Positions 47,101 to 55,870 of a stretch of 64,000 bases of DNA are shown here, piece after piece. Position 1 is the stretch's first letter; every line of letters starts with the position of its first letter. The translations under genes and the position numbers were made by a program. The stretch spans positions 29,048 through 93,047 of the forward strand of contig JAUIGL010000013.1 in the NCBI GenBank assembly GCA_030430165.1, written 5' to 3'. Source of the stretch: a bacterium. Its GTDB lineage: Bacteria > Desulfobacterota > Binatia > HRBIN30 > CADEER01. Below the pieces are notes generated by a model. That model had not been told where the DNA came from and did no database searches. It saw nothing but the letters and a program-made list of their open reading frames with translations.

Positions 47101-48228
47101 CCGACCGAGAACTTGCGCCTGCAGGCGGTTTCGCTCGCCAATGCCAGAGAGCGATGGCTGCTGACGGTGGGACCGATGTGGCACGTCGAACCGTCGGGGA
47201 TTCCGGCGATTCAGGTGCCGACCCAACGGGGTGAAGCAAGTCTCGAGTGGCGTCCGTGGGCAGGCGAGGTCGTCGACCTCGCCGTCACTCGACCGAGCGG
47301 CGCCGCCGGCCGAACGCTGACCATCGACAAGAGCGTTCTCACCGTGGACCCGGGCTTCCGTGCAACCGACGTTCACCTCGCGCTGACCCTGCGCAGCAGC
47401 CGCGGCGCGGAGCATGCGGTCCTCCTGCCGACGGACGCGACCCTGGGGTCGGTGGCGATCGACGGATCGCAGCAACCGATCCGTGCCGTCGGACGAACAC
47501 TCACGCTGCCGATCGCACCGGGCAGGCACTCGGTCGCAATCAATTGGCGAGAGCCGAGGGGACTCGGAACCATTTTCCGCTCGCCGGCGGTCGAGATCGG
47601 TGCGACCAGCGTCAACGCCACGGTCGAGGTACAGATGCCACGAGACCGATGGACTCTCTTCGCCGGAGGCCAGCAAGTCGGACCGGTCATCTTGTTCTGG
47701 CCGCTGTTGGCCGTCCTGGTTCCGGTTTCGTTTCTGCTCGGCCGCATCGGCTCGACGCCGCTGCGCGCTCGCCATTGGTTCCTGCTCGGAATCGGGCTCA
47801 CCCAGGTTCCCCTGGTGCTGAGCCTGATCGTCGCCGGCTGGCTACTCGCTCTCGCCTGGCGCGGGCGCGCCGGCGACACGCTCGCTCCCACCGCGTTCGA
47901 TCTCGGCCAGCTCGTCCTCGTCGCATGGACCGGGTTGGCCCTCATCGTTCTCGCGTTCTCGGTGCAGCAAGGCCTGCTCGGCCTCCCCGAGATGCAGATC
48001 GCCGGCAACGGCTCGCTGTCGCACAAACTGCGCTGGTTTCAGGATCGCACCGCGACGGAGCTCCCCGAAGTCTGGGTGCTCTCGGTACCACTCCTCTTCT
48101 ACCGCGCAGCGATGTTGCTGTGGGCGCTGTGGCTCACCCAAGCGCTGCTCGGCTGGCTGCGCTGGGGATGGAGCCAGTTCACCAAAGGAGGACTGTGGCG
48201 ACCAAGAGCAGCGCCGGCGACCGAGTGA
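44179..48228 (+). CDS. Large multi-TM envelope protein with repeated modules, function unknown
   Basis: A 1349-residue protein; ATG 44179 with RBS AGGTGAG gives a signal peptide (MVLALALAPQAHA). The chain has large periplasmic beta-rich parts, a central hydrophobic block (about 480-620) and four C-terminal membrane segments. A motif of the form V-x-x-DG...L-x-PGRH-x-[VI] occurs three times: TVDG...LAPGRHIV, LIDGSPAEA...TPGRHEIV and AIDGSQQ...IAPGRHSV. This indicates internal repetition. An internal signal-like segment (LLAASLFAAPAARA) near residue 735 could be a second export or processing site. No known family was recognised. Confidence 0.75.
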   Translation: MRNRRPVWIAMVLALALAPQAHAERLQAKDVPAPLQPWVSWVLRGHEGDLCPTVASAGGRCAWPSRLELDLDGEGGSFRQQWWVEVESRIELPGGKGGWPDDVTVDGVAAVVTANKDVPVLRLAPGRHIVAGRFAWPEMPQWLMIPPHSGLLRLRIGGTEIPFPSRELRGRLWLRGFEREVQSEDTLEVAVVRRVVDEIPMIVETRVELKVAGRNRELLLGKVLLDGFTPLSLTSPVPVRIESDGRLRAQLRPGVWSVTMTARQDSAPTAPIAELALGDAGSPWDEQEIWVFEARPGLRLVQVEGVDAVDPAQTTLPDEWRNLPAYLMDSGAAMQLVEKQRGDAPQPDRLKLERTWWLDFDGNGATVRDQIMGNIGTNTRLSMASPTELGRAALHDDDQLITRLTEDGPLGIEIRRGHTWVEADSRIDGDVSTLPAVGWDHDFYSVNGTLRLPPGWRLVHATGVDGVSRSWIASWTLWDIFLSLVTIAAFSRLWGLAWGAIAATAMLLTWIEPGAPQIAWVAVLAAHALVGAVERLEYPRLASVLRAARAIALIVLALATVSYAVAESRRAMFPVLEHARVSVGATAEESELDKYTQSRLRALGYAEPEQTPLADIEIASVARRVGKTSYSSHRQRMLAPDPNARVQTGPGVPAWQWNEVNLRWRGPVESSQQIGLTLLSPAANRALGFIRVLLVGALLLCVLRAAAAGFGEWRRTSPKSAATMLLAASLFAAPAARAADFPPQPMLDQLRDRLLERPECAPDCVSSPRLHVDISNDVLTLRVEVEAAARASLALPVGTRWRPPDVLIDGSPAEALTIGPEGGLWVLVTPGRHEIVLRGTLPADDEVQIHLRTRIHRVTLAAEGWLVGGVRRDGSAEGSLHLTRIAQQSAESAALEPGRLPPFVEIRRELLLGLEWSVTTTVVRRSPPGTAVALEVPLLAGESVLNAGIEVDDERATVALGPRVPSVSWTSAIKPTENLRLQAVSLANARERWLLTVGPMWHVEPSGIPAIQVPTQRGEASLEWRPWAGEVVDLAVTRPSGAAGRTLTIDKSVLTVDPGFRATDVHLALTLRSSRGAEHAVLLPTDATLGSVAIDGSQQPIRAVGRTLTLPIAPGRHSVAINWREPRGLGTIFRSPAVEIGATSVNATVEVQMPRDRWTLFAGGQQVGPVILFWPLLAVLVPVSFLLGRIGSTPLRARHWFLLGIGLTQVPLVLSLIVAGWLLALAWRGRAGDTLAPTAFDLGQLVLVAWTGLALIVLAFSVQQGLLGLPEMQIAGNGSLSHKLRWFQDRTATELPEVWVLSVPLLFYRAAMLLWALWLTQALLGWLRWGWSQFTKGGLWRPRAAPATE

Positions 48229-48247
48229 GCCGCCAACAGCGCGGTCG

Positions 48248-50032
48248 TCACCGAAGACCGAGACTCTCGATCACGGCGCTCACGTGGTCGTGGCAATTGT
48301 TGGTGATCGTGTTGTACTTCCTTCCGGGGAAAGGTTCGTCGGGATTCGACTTCAGCCTCACCTTCCACGCGTTCACCTCCTCCTTGCTTGCGAAACCGCG
48401 CGGGTTGGCGTGATCGAATTGATACGCGTTGAAGTTCTGTTTGCGGCCGACGAACTGATACCGAGTCGATTTGTCTCGTTCGATCATCGATACGTAGTCC
48501 TCGAGCTCCTCGTTCTGGTGCATTACATCACCGAGGAAGAACTCACTGGAGTAAACATCCTCTCGCGTCACGGCGATCAACCGTTCGTGGTAGAAGCCGA
48601 GGTTCTTCCACTCCTGCAGCGGCGAGGTCTGACCAAAGTGCAGCGATAGGCCGCGGTAGCGGAAGATTTCCGTGTCCTTTACGCGGAAGATCAACGCTTC
48701 GTCCTGACCTAGGTCGCCCTGGGCACGCACGAACTCCTGGAACCCGGTCGACTTGAGGCCGAACGGCCGGTAGCCGACGCCGGCGGTGAGTCGCACCCAG
48801 GCGATGCCGCCGAACGTGTACTCGGCGCCCTGGGCGAAGGTGTGCCAGTCGAAGTGGCCGGCGCCGCGCAACAGTCCGGATTGGGTGGCCGACTGGCCGA
48901 GGCCGAGGACTGAATCGGTGATCAAGCGGACGGTGAAGCGGGTCCCCAAGCTCATCGAACCGAGAAAGGTCGGTAAGGCGGCGTCGGCAACCGGCGAGAA
49001 GAGCTCGGCGGCAATCCCGGCGGCGAGAAAGTAGTCGATTCCGCCCTTGTTGGCTTTCACCTGCCTCCAGAACGCGCTCGGATGCGCCATCAGCTCGAGC
49101 GGTCCGAGGAACGGCGAAAGGAAGAAGCGCGCAAAGTGTCCGCCCGGTCCTTTGTTGAGCTTCTTGAGGCGGCGTCCCAACCACTTTCGCCCGCTCGGGT
49201 CGGTGCGCATGGCCGGGTTGGCTCCGGCATAGCCGTAGTGGTTGAGCTGTTGGCTCGCCGGATCGCGAGAAAGAAAGGTCGGCAGGTCGGGGTGATACCA
49301 GCGCGCGCGCAAGTAGATGCCGCCCCAGGTCGGATCGCGGTACTCGTCGGCGTATTGAAACGGGTTCTCCGCCAGGTCGTAGCCCTCCGACTGCGACGAC
49401 TGCGGCTGCGCCCCGTAGGCATCGTAGCGCAGCGGACTGACCACCTGTTGCTCGGGGTCGTAGATGCCGGCGACGTCCTTGCGCGGCCGCACCAGAACTT
49501 GCTCGCCGCCGTCGCTGGTAAAGCGCGCCGCGTCGAGCCAAGCCGACCAGCGGGCGCGGCTCGGCTCGTAGAGGTTGGTGGCCTGGGCGTTGGTGGCGTC
49601 ATCGTAGTAGAACCGCCAGCCCGAGTCGTCGGCGGCAGTCGCCGACTTCATCAACCCGGTCGGGTGGTGCGCATAGGTAATCGAACGCTGCGAGTCGGCG
49701 TATCCCACCAACCGGTCGCGTTCGTCGAAGTCGAAGCGAGAGTCCGCCGCCGCGGCGCCGGGGCTAGGTCCGTAGGCGACGACCCGACCGTTGCCGACCG
49801 ACGTGCTGCCAGAGCGCGGATCGGCAGCATCCGGAACGAAGTTGTCGTAGGTCAGAAAGACGGTCGACGGCTCCTCGTCGTCCACCTGCGTCGTGATCGC
49901 GGTCGGCGCGCCGTCGTCATTGTACTGCCACGTAGTCCTGGTGGTGACCAGCGCCTGGCCGGCGAAGGTCTCGGTCGCGGCGGTCGTCGCGAGAACGAGC
50001 GCCAGTGCAGTCCGCACCCACGCCCGACTCAT
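48248..50032 (-). CDS. Secreted orphan RHS-core protein 3 with NNCxxH C-terminal domain
   Basis: A 594-residue exported protein and last gene of the RHS operon. The order is: signal peptide, a short N-terminal YD/RHS segment (TTRTTWQYNDDGAPTAI), an RHS core (ENPFQYADEYRDPTWGGIYLRARWYHPDLPTFLSRDP...NPAMRTDPSG), a conserved hydrophobic helical part (HFARFFLSPFLGPLELMAHP), and a C-terminal domain ending YNTITNNCHDHVSAVIESLGLR, with C580 and H583. It is a full-length paralogue of the genes at 53992-55851 and 55871-57715, but lacks some middle insert residues. RHS cores normally cap a beta-cage and self-cleave; here the cage repeats are missing from the same chain. Confidence 0.85.
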   Translation of the reverse strand: MSRAWVRTALALVLATTAATETFAGQALVTTRTTWQYNDDGAPTAITTQVDDEEPSTVFLTYDNFVPDAADPRSGSTSVGNGRVVAYGPSPGAAAADSRFDFDERDRLVGYADSQRSITYAHHPTGLMKSATAADDSGWRFYYDDATNAQATNLYEPSRARWSAWLDAARFTSDGGEQVLVRPRKDVAGIYDPEQQVVSPLRYDAYGAQPQSSQSEGYDLAENPFQYADEYRDPTWGGIYLRARWYHPDLPTFLSRDPASQQLNHYGYAGANPAMRTDPSGRKWLGRRLKKLNKGPGGHFARFFLSPFLGPLELMAHPSAFWRQVKANKGGIDYFLAAGIAAELFSPVADAALPTFLGSMSLGTRFTVRLITDSVLGLGQSATQSGLLRGAGHFDWHTFAQGAEYTFGGIAWVRLTAGVGYRPFGLKSTGFQEFVRAQGDLGQDEALIFRVKDTEIFRYRGLSLHFGQTSPLQEWKNLGFYHERLIAVTREDVYSSEFFLGDVMHQNEELEDYVSMIERDKSTRYQFVGRKQNFNAYQFDHANPRGFASKEEVNAWKVRLKSNPDEPFPGRKYNTITNNCHDHVSAVIESLGLR

Positions 50033-50092
50033 CTCTCGTCCGCAGCCAGTCGCTGAATCATCGTCACTCCAACTCGACGCTCCCGGCGAGGA

Positions 50093-53000
50093 TCACAGGT
50101 TCGGAAAGACGATGGCGACCAGCCCGTCGCTCTGCCCCGGGCTCGGCCGCGAGGTCGGCGCGTTGGAGTCACTGTGCGTCGAGCGGATCGCCCAACTGCC
50201 GCCACCGCCGCCACCACCGCCGGCATAGGTGCTGCCGCCGCCGTTGCCGCCGCCGCCGCCGCCGTAACCGCCACCGCCGCCGCCACCGACGCCGCCGTTG
50301 CCGTTGCCGCCGTTGCCACCGCGGCCGTCGTCGCCGATCTCGGTGGGAGTCTTGTTGGTCCAACCCTGCGGGCTGGTCTGGCTGCCGCCGGCATGTACCG
50401 AGCCGCCGTATCCGCCGACGCCGTCGCGGCCGTTGTGGCTGTCGTTCGAGCCGCCGCCGTCGCCGCCGCTGCCACCACAGCCGCCCTTGCCGTGGGCGCC
50501 GGATCCACCACCCGAGCCGCCACTGCTGCCGCAGCCGTTGGCGTTGCCCGAGGTCGTTGCAATGGCGACGCCGCCGGCACCGCCCTTGTGACCACTGTGC
50601 ACCGGCTGGGCGTGGCTTCCCCCGCCACCGCCGGCGGCAACGAGGACGATGTTGCCGTTGGCGCCGATCGACGCGTTCTGCGCGGTGAGGTCGACGCTCG
50701 AGACGATGGTCGCGGCGCCGCCCTTGCCGGCGTTGTGCCCCGAGGTATCGGCACCGCCGAAATAAACGTGCATCGAGGTCGTACCGAAGGTGCTCTGGTA
50801 GCTGTCGATCGTGGTGACGGTCTGGGCAAAGCCGGACGTGCCCTGGTCGCCACCGGGCTCGGCGTCGCTGCCCTTGCCCCTGCCACCGCGGCCGCCCCAG
50901 GCCTGAATCCAGATCACCGAATTGGGACTGGCGCCGACCAACGCCGGCAGCTCGGTCAGGTCGAACACGGTGCCGGCGATCAGCTCGCAGACGCCGTTGG
51001 TTCGTCCGCCACCGGCATCCTCGGTGTAGCAATTCGCCGTACCGTCGGTGTTCGGCTCGTTGTAGAGGAGCTGTACGCCGCCTTGACGATCGCCGGGCGA
51101 GTCGGGGACCGAGCTCGAGCTCGGTAGATTGGCGCTGACAGTCGCGCGCGCCGCCCAGCCGCCGCCGCCGCCGCCACCGGAGCCGCCTGCGGCGCCACCG
51201 AAGCCGCCGCCACCGCCACCCAGACCGCTACTGCCACCCTTGCCGGCGCTCCAACTGTCGGGTTGGATCAACGAGCCGTCGCGGTTCCAGTCGACGCCAC
51301 CGCCGCCATGCCCGCCGATGCCGTCGCTACCGCCTCCCTCACCGGTACCCAAACCGTCCTGGTTGCCGCCCAACCCTGTCGAGCTGCTGTAGGTCCTGCC
51401 GTGAGCACTGGCTGGCTGGCTGGTCGAAGCGATCGCCACCGCGCCGCGCCCTCCCGGAAGGCCTTCGTTGAGCCCGGCGCCGCCGCCACCGGCAGCGACC
51501 AGCAGAATCCCTACTGTACCGGGATCGGTGACGTTCTCAGGCTCGCTGACCGAGCTCAGCGGCATCGCGGTCAGCACCGTCGAGCTGCCGCCGTTGCCCC
51601 GATTCGAAGTGAAGCCGCGGCCGAGATAGGCGAGTAGGTTGTCGGGCAACGAGTCGCTGGGCACGGCGGTCGCCGAGAAACCGTTCACTCCGCCCTCGAA
51701 ATCGACGCCCTTTTCCCCCATGCCCCCCCAGGCACGCAGTTGCACCGCAATCGGCGAACCGGCGACCTCTTCTGCCCAGTCGGCGACGCCGAGTACGAAC
51801 GACGAGGTGGTGAGGGTGCAGGAGATGTTGCCCTCGGTCAGCCCCGGCGTCATCGCGAAGGGACACGGACCGATCGCCTCGCACTTGAGCGAGTCGGATT
51901 TGTCGACCCCGACGCCGACGTCGAACAGAACATCGGACGATCGCGTCACCTGCACCGCGAGGCTCGAGTCGTTGCAACTGTAGAGCGCCCCGGCGTCGAG
52001 ATTGAGACGCATCTTGCCGATCCGATCGCCGGTGGTGGCGTCATAGACGACCATCGCCTCGTCTTCGAACAGAGTCCGGTACTGAACCGTCGCGCCGGCT
52101 GCGACGAAGACGCCAAAGCGGTCGTCGAGCTCGACCGGTGGCTCGAGATAGGTCTCCTCGGTGATGTCGTCGGTGTTCGACTGATAGTAGCTGGCGCAAC
52201 ACTCCTTGCCGAAGACGATCGGCGAGTCGAGGTCGTTGGTGATGCGGTAGGTGTAGGTGTCCCGGTTCTCGGGTGGATCCGGAAGATTCTGACGCGAGCC
52301 GAGCGCGGTGCCACTCCCCTGCCCCTCGCTGTAGACGTAACCGTAGCCGCAGTTGTCGAAGTACACGATCGAGTTGGCTGCCGCTTCGCCGACGCTGCCG
52401 AGAGTGTACTGGTCGGCCAGAGTGAAGCCGCCGACTACCGCCGCGTTGGTGCCGCCGCCGTTGAGCGTCTCGGTGCTGGTCCCGGCGGTGTTGAGGTAGT
52501 GCGGGACGTAGGCATCGTACGACGTGCTGCCGGAAGGATCGGCGCAGAACGGCGCATCGGTGGTGGCGCAGTTGCCGAAGCCGGTCGGCAGCACGAAGTA
52601 CATCGCGTTGGCGAAATCGCGGCCCCAGAAGCGCGAGTCATCGATCGCTCGCCGGATCACGTAGTTGGGCGCGCTGAAGTAGCCGCCGCCGAGATTGGCG
52701 GCGAGCGGGTTGACGACCCGCGGGCACGGGCCGCTGCCGGCCGACTCGAAGAGCACGGTACGGTTCTCCCGATCGCCGGCGCCGAGGCCGTTCTCCTGTT
52801 GCAACTGGATCGCATTGCCGGCGTTGTCGAGCGGGGTTATCGAGGCAAAGGTTCCCGAAACTCCCGAGGTAACGCCACCCGACTGGGTTGCCAGGAATGG
52901 AGTGCAGGTCTCGGCATTGCTTCCGGAGGGCGGCAGGGTTCCGGGGCAGCCGTCGGCATCGTAGATGTAGCCGACGCCGACCCGGATCGCCGTGCTGGCA

Positions 53001-53965
53001 ATCTCGTCGGCGGTGTAGAAGAAGAACTGCTTGTCGGGCGAGGTCACCGCCTGCAGCGTCTGCATGTTGCCGTACTTGGTGCGGTACTCTTGCGCGGAGA
53101 TCGGATAGGCCGCCTCTTCTATGGTGAGCACGCCGGCGCTGCGCCGCTCGGTCGAGGTGCCGTCGAAGATGTCGTTGGTGAACGGGTTGCCGTTCTGGTC
53201 GAAGAAGATCAGGTGGTCGTAGAAGAAGTCGAGACCGACGTCGTCGAGGGTGCTGCTCGGGCGAACGATGAGCACGCCCGGATGGACACCTGTATTGGGG
53301 ATCGACACCGCGGTGGTCCCGATCAGCTCGGCACTGACCGTGGTCGTGAAGCCGCCGGGCAGCCCGACCGACGGCACCGGCAGCGGATCGGCGGAGGGAT
53401 CATAGACGTTGGTCCAGCCGAGATCGGTGCAAGGCGGCTCGTCGTCGAACGAGCTCCCCTGGAAACTGGCGAAGCAAGCGTCGATGGTCAGCGTGGTTGC
53501 CGACGGATCGCCGCCGGTGATCGGCACGATGAACGAGAACGGCGGGAGGGACGGCTCTCCCGTGTCGCCGTCGAAGCGGGCGCCGTTGAACGGCACGTAG
53601 ACCTTCGACTGCGCGCACGTCACCGAGCCGAGCGGGTCGACGCAGATCGAGGCATCGCCCGACACCGTCGCGCGATAGAACAGACCGTTGCGACCCGATT
53701 GCCAGCCGAAGCCGAGATCCCAGGCGGGGATCTCGACCCTGTAAAGGACCGTGTTGTCCGGATCCGTGAAGGAGTGCGCGATGGCGAACAGCGTCGAATG
53801 GTTGTTGCAGGCGCGCTCGCCCGCCTCTTCGCACTGCGGAGCTCCCAGTCGCGGGCTCGGCGTCGTCGACAGCGGATTATCGGCGCTGCCGCCACCGTCG
53901 TCGTCCCCGCATGCCGCGATCGAAAGGGCGAGAAAGAAAGTAATCAGAATCCATCGAATTCGCAT
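50093..53965 (-). CDS. Large glycine-rich lipoprotein within the RHS operon
   Basis: A 1290-residue protein; ATG 53965 gives a lipobox ALSIAAC. The first about 730 residues are beta-rich with Cys pairs and no recognised family. The C-terminal about 550 residues hold two blocks of glycine-rich sequence (GGGGAGLNEGLPGGRG; GKGGSSGLGGGGGGFGG; the last block ends GGGGGGSWAIRSTHS), resembling the ALK/LTK-type glycine-rich fold of Gly repeats that pack as polyproline-II helices. It lies between two RHS-core genes with gaps of 26 and 60 bases, so it is part of the same transcript. It may be an envelope anchor, carrier or adhesin for the RHS proteins. Confidence 0.8.
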   Translation of the reverse strand: MRIRWILITFFLALSIAACGDDDGGGSADNPLSTTPSPRLGAPQCEEAGERACNNHSTLFAIAHSFTDPDNTVLYRVEIPAWDLGFGWQSGRNGLFYRATVSGDASICVDPLGSVTCAQSKVYVPFNGARFDGDTGEPSLPPFSFIVPITGGDPSATTLTIDACFASFQGSSFDDEPPCTDLGWTNVYDPSADPLPVPSVGLPGGFTTTVSAELIGTTAVSIPNTGVHPGVLIVRPSSTLDDVGLDFFYDHLIFFDQNGNPFTNDIFDGTSTERRSAGVLTIEEAAYPISAQEYRTKYGNMQTLQAVTSPDKQFFFYTADEIASTAIRVGVGYIYDADGCPGTLPPSGSNAETCTPFLATQSGGVTSGVSGTFASITPLDNAGNAIQLQQENGLGAGDRENRTVLFESAGSGPCPRVVNPLAANLGGGYFSAPNYVIRRAIDDSRFWGRDFANAMYFVLPTGFGNCATTDAPFCADPSGSTSYDAYVPHYLNTAGTSTETLNGGGTNAAVVGGFTLADQYTLGSVGEAAANSIVYFDNCGYGYVYSEGQGSGTALGSRQNLPDPPENRDTYTYRITNDLDSPIVFGKECCASYYQSNTDDITEETYLEPPVELDDRFGVFVAAGATVQYRTLFEDEAMVVYDATTGDRIGKMRLNLDAGALYSCNDSSLAVQVTRSSDVLFDVGVGVDKSDSLKCEAIGPCPFAMTPGLTEGNISCTLTTSSFVLGVADWAEEVAGSPIAVQLRAWGGMGEKGVDFEGGVNGFSATAVPSDSLPDNLLAYLGRGFTSNRGNGGSSTVLTAMPLSSVSEPENVTDPGTVGILLVAAGGGGAGLNEGLPGGRGAVAIASTSQPASAHGRTYSSSTGLGGNQDGLGTGEGGGSDGIGGHGGGGVDWNRDGSLIQPDSWSAGKGGSSGLGGGGGGFGGAAGGSGGGGGGGWAARATVSANLPSSSSVPDSPGDRQGGVQLLYNEPNTDGTANCYTEDAGGGRTNGVCELIAGTVFDLTELPALVGASPNSVIWIQAWGGRGGRGKGSDAEPGGDQGTSGFAQTVTTIDSYQSTFGTTSMHVYFGGADTSGHNAGKGGAATIVSSVDLTAQNASIGANGNIVLVAAGGGGGSHAQPVHSGHKGGAGGVAIATTSGNANGCGSSGGSGGGSGAHGKGGCGGSGGDGGGSNDSHNGRDGVGGYGGSVHAGGSQTSPQGWTNKTPTEIGDDGRGGNGGNGNGGVGGGGGGGYGGGGGGNGGGSTYAGGGGGGGGSWAIRSTHSDSNAPTSRPSPGQSDGLVAIVFPNL

Positions 53966-53991
53966 GGCTCGTGCTCCGTACCTTCGTCCCG

Positions 53992-55851
53992 TCAACGCAC
54001 GCCGAGCTGGTCGATGACAGCCGAGACGTGGTGCTGACAGTTGTTGGTGTAGCGATTGTACTTGCGGAACGTTCGATTGTACTGGCGATTTTCGGCGAGC
54101 GCCTTCTTGTACTCGGTCGCCTGCGTCGGGGTCAGGAACTCACGCGGGTTCATATTGGCGAACTGGCCGGCATTGAAGTTGGCTTTGCGGCCGACGAACT
54201 CGAAGCGGCTGTCCTGGGCGCGGGCGCGGGAGACGAACGCCTTCAGGTCGCCCTGATATCCCGACACAAAGCCGCCGTGAAACTCCGAGTAGTAGACGTG
54301 GGAATCCTGAGTGACGACGATCAAACGCTCGTGGATGAGGTTCAGGTGAACCGCCTCCTGCCACGGGCTGGTCCAACTCAGCCCGCCGGCGAGGGACGGC
54401 GACCCCGCCTTGATGCTGAAGCGAGCCGCGCCGGTCGAGCTGCGCGCAACATTGCTACTGCTGCCGCCCGGCTTGATCTCGCGGAAGACGAGCGCTTCGC
54501 CGTTCTGGAGATCTTGGGCTCGGACGAAGTCCGTGAACTTCGCGGTCTTCAACCCGAACGGGCGGTAGCCGATGCCGGCGGTCAGCCGCGTCCAGGCGAT
54601 CCCGCCGAAGGTGTACTCCGAGCCCTGGGCGAAGGTGTGCCAGTCGAAGTGCTTGACCCCGTGCAACAGCCCGGCCTGAGTCGACGACTGACCAAAGCCG
54701 ATCACGGCATCGGTGATCAAGCGAACGGTGAAGCGCGTGCGCAGGCTCAGTGAGTTCACCCACACCGGCGCGACGAAGTCGGCGACCGGGCCGGCCAGCT
54801 CCAAGGCAACTCCGGCGGCGAGGAAGATATCGATGCCGTCCTTGTCGGACTTCACCTGCCTCCAGAACGACGACGGATGTGCGGCGAGCTCGAGCGGGCC
54901 GAGGAACGGCGACAACAACACCCGCGCGAAGTGGCCGCCTACTCCTTTGTTGAGCTTGTTCAGCATCTTGCCGAAGCTCTTGCCGGAGGGGTCGGTGTTC
55001 ATCACCGGGTTGCCACCCCCGTAGCCATAGTGGTTGAGCTGCGCCGGCATCGGGTCACGCGACAGGAAGGTCGGAAAGTCGGGGTGGTACCAGCGCGCCC
55101 GCAGGTAGATGCCGCCCCACAACGGGTCGCGGTACTCGCCGGCGTACTGGAAGGGATTCTCGCCGATGTCGTAACGGTCGGTCGGCGGGAGGTCCGCTTG
55201 CGCGCCCCACGCGTCGTAGCGCAGGGGCGAAACCGTTTCGCTGCGCGGATCGTACTCGCAAACGAGGTCCTTGCGCGGAGTCAACAGAATCTGCTCGCTG
55301 CCGTCGCTGACGAAGCGGCCCGCCGCCAGCCGAGACGACCAGAGCTGCGAGCCCGGCTCGTAGAGGTTGGCAACCTGCGAATCCGGGGCGTCGCCGTAGT
55401 AGAAGCGCCAGCCCCCGGCGGCCGCGTCCGCCGCTTGCGCCGAGGCCATGAGGCCGGTCGGGTGGTGATCGTAGGTGATGTCGTTCGATCCGCCGTCGTA
55501 GCCGACCAGACGGTCGCGCCGGTCGAAGGCGAACTCCGCTTCGCGGCTGGCGCTGCCGGGCACCGGACCGTAACCGGCCAGTCGACCGTTGCCGGTCGAC
55601 ACGGCCCCGGTCGACGGGTCGTCCACATCGGGCACGAAGTTGTCGTAAGTCAGGTAGGTGGTCTCGGTCGCGCCCGCGCCGACCTGCGTCGCAACCGAGG
55701 TGAGAGCGCCGTCGTCATTGTAGGTGTAGCGGGTGGTCGTCGTCACCATGGTCTGCGCCGCCGCCGCGCCCGCTACCAGACAAGCGAGCACGGCGAGAAC
55801 CACGCATCTCGCTCGCCCGTGATCGCGTATGCCTGAGCAGAGATCGGTCAT
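53992..55851 (-). CDS. Secreted orphan RHS-core protein 2 with NNCxxH C-terminal domain
   Basis: A 619-residue exported protein. ATG 55851 has a GGAGACAG-type ribosome site. Signal peptide, a YD segment (TTTTRYTYNDDGALTSVATQ), RHS core (NPFQYAGEYRDPLWGGIYLRARWYHPDFPTFLSRDP...DPSG), the hydrophobic helical block, a variable linker, then LNLIHERLIVVTQ, FVGRKANFN and the end YNRYTNNCQHHVSAVIDQLGVR with C605 and H607-H608. It is a close paralogue of the flanking RHS-core genes. The final Cys-His motif and an upstream His-bearing strand look like an LRAT/NlpC-type permuted papain fold (inference). Gaps to its neighbours are 19 and 26 bases. Confidence 0.85.
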   Translation of the reverse strand: MTDLCSGIRDHGRARCVVLAVLACLVAGAAAAQTMVTTTTRYTYNDDGALTSVATQVGAGATETTYLTYDNFVPDVDDPSTGAVSTGNGRLAGYGPVPGSASREAEFAFDRRDRLVGYDGGSNDITYDHHPTGLMASAQAADAAAGGWRFYYGDAPDSQVANLYEPGSQLWSSRLAAGRFVSDGSEQILLTPRKDLVCEYDPRSETVSPLRYDAWGAQADLPPTDRYDIGENPFQYAGEYRDPLWGGIYLRARWYHPDFPTFLSRDPMPAQLNHYGYGGGNPVMNTDPSGKSFGKMLNKLNKGVGGHFARVLLSPFLGPLELAAHPSSFWRQVKSDKDGIDIFLAAGVALELAGPVADFVAPVWVNSLSLRTRFTVRLITDAVIGFGQSSTQAGLLHGVKHFDWHTFAQGSEYTFGGIAWTRLTAGIGYRPFGLKTAKFTDFVRAQDLQNGEALVFREIKPGGSSSNVARSSTGAARFSIKAGSPSLAGGLSWTSPWQEAVHLNLIHERLIVVTQDSHVYYSEFHGGFVSGYQGDLKAFVSRARAQDSRFEFVGRKANFNAGQFANMNPREFLTPTQATEYKKALAENRQYNRTFRKYNRYTNNCQHHVSAVIDQLGVR

Positions 55852-55870
55852 CGTTTCTGTCTCCGAGCGC

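Noticed and set aside
50093..51400. Glycine-rich region as PE_PGRS or collagen
   Set aside because: No PE/PPE N-terminus and no GxY collagen triplet periodicity. The lipobox and pattern fit an ALK/LTK-like glycine-rich fold better.
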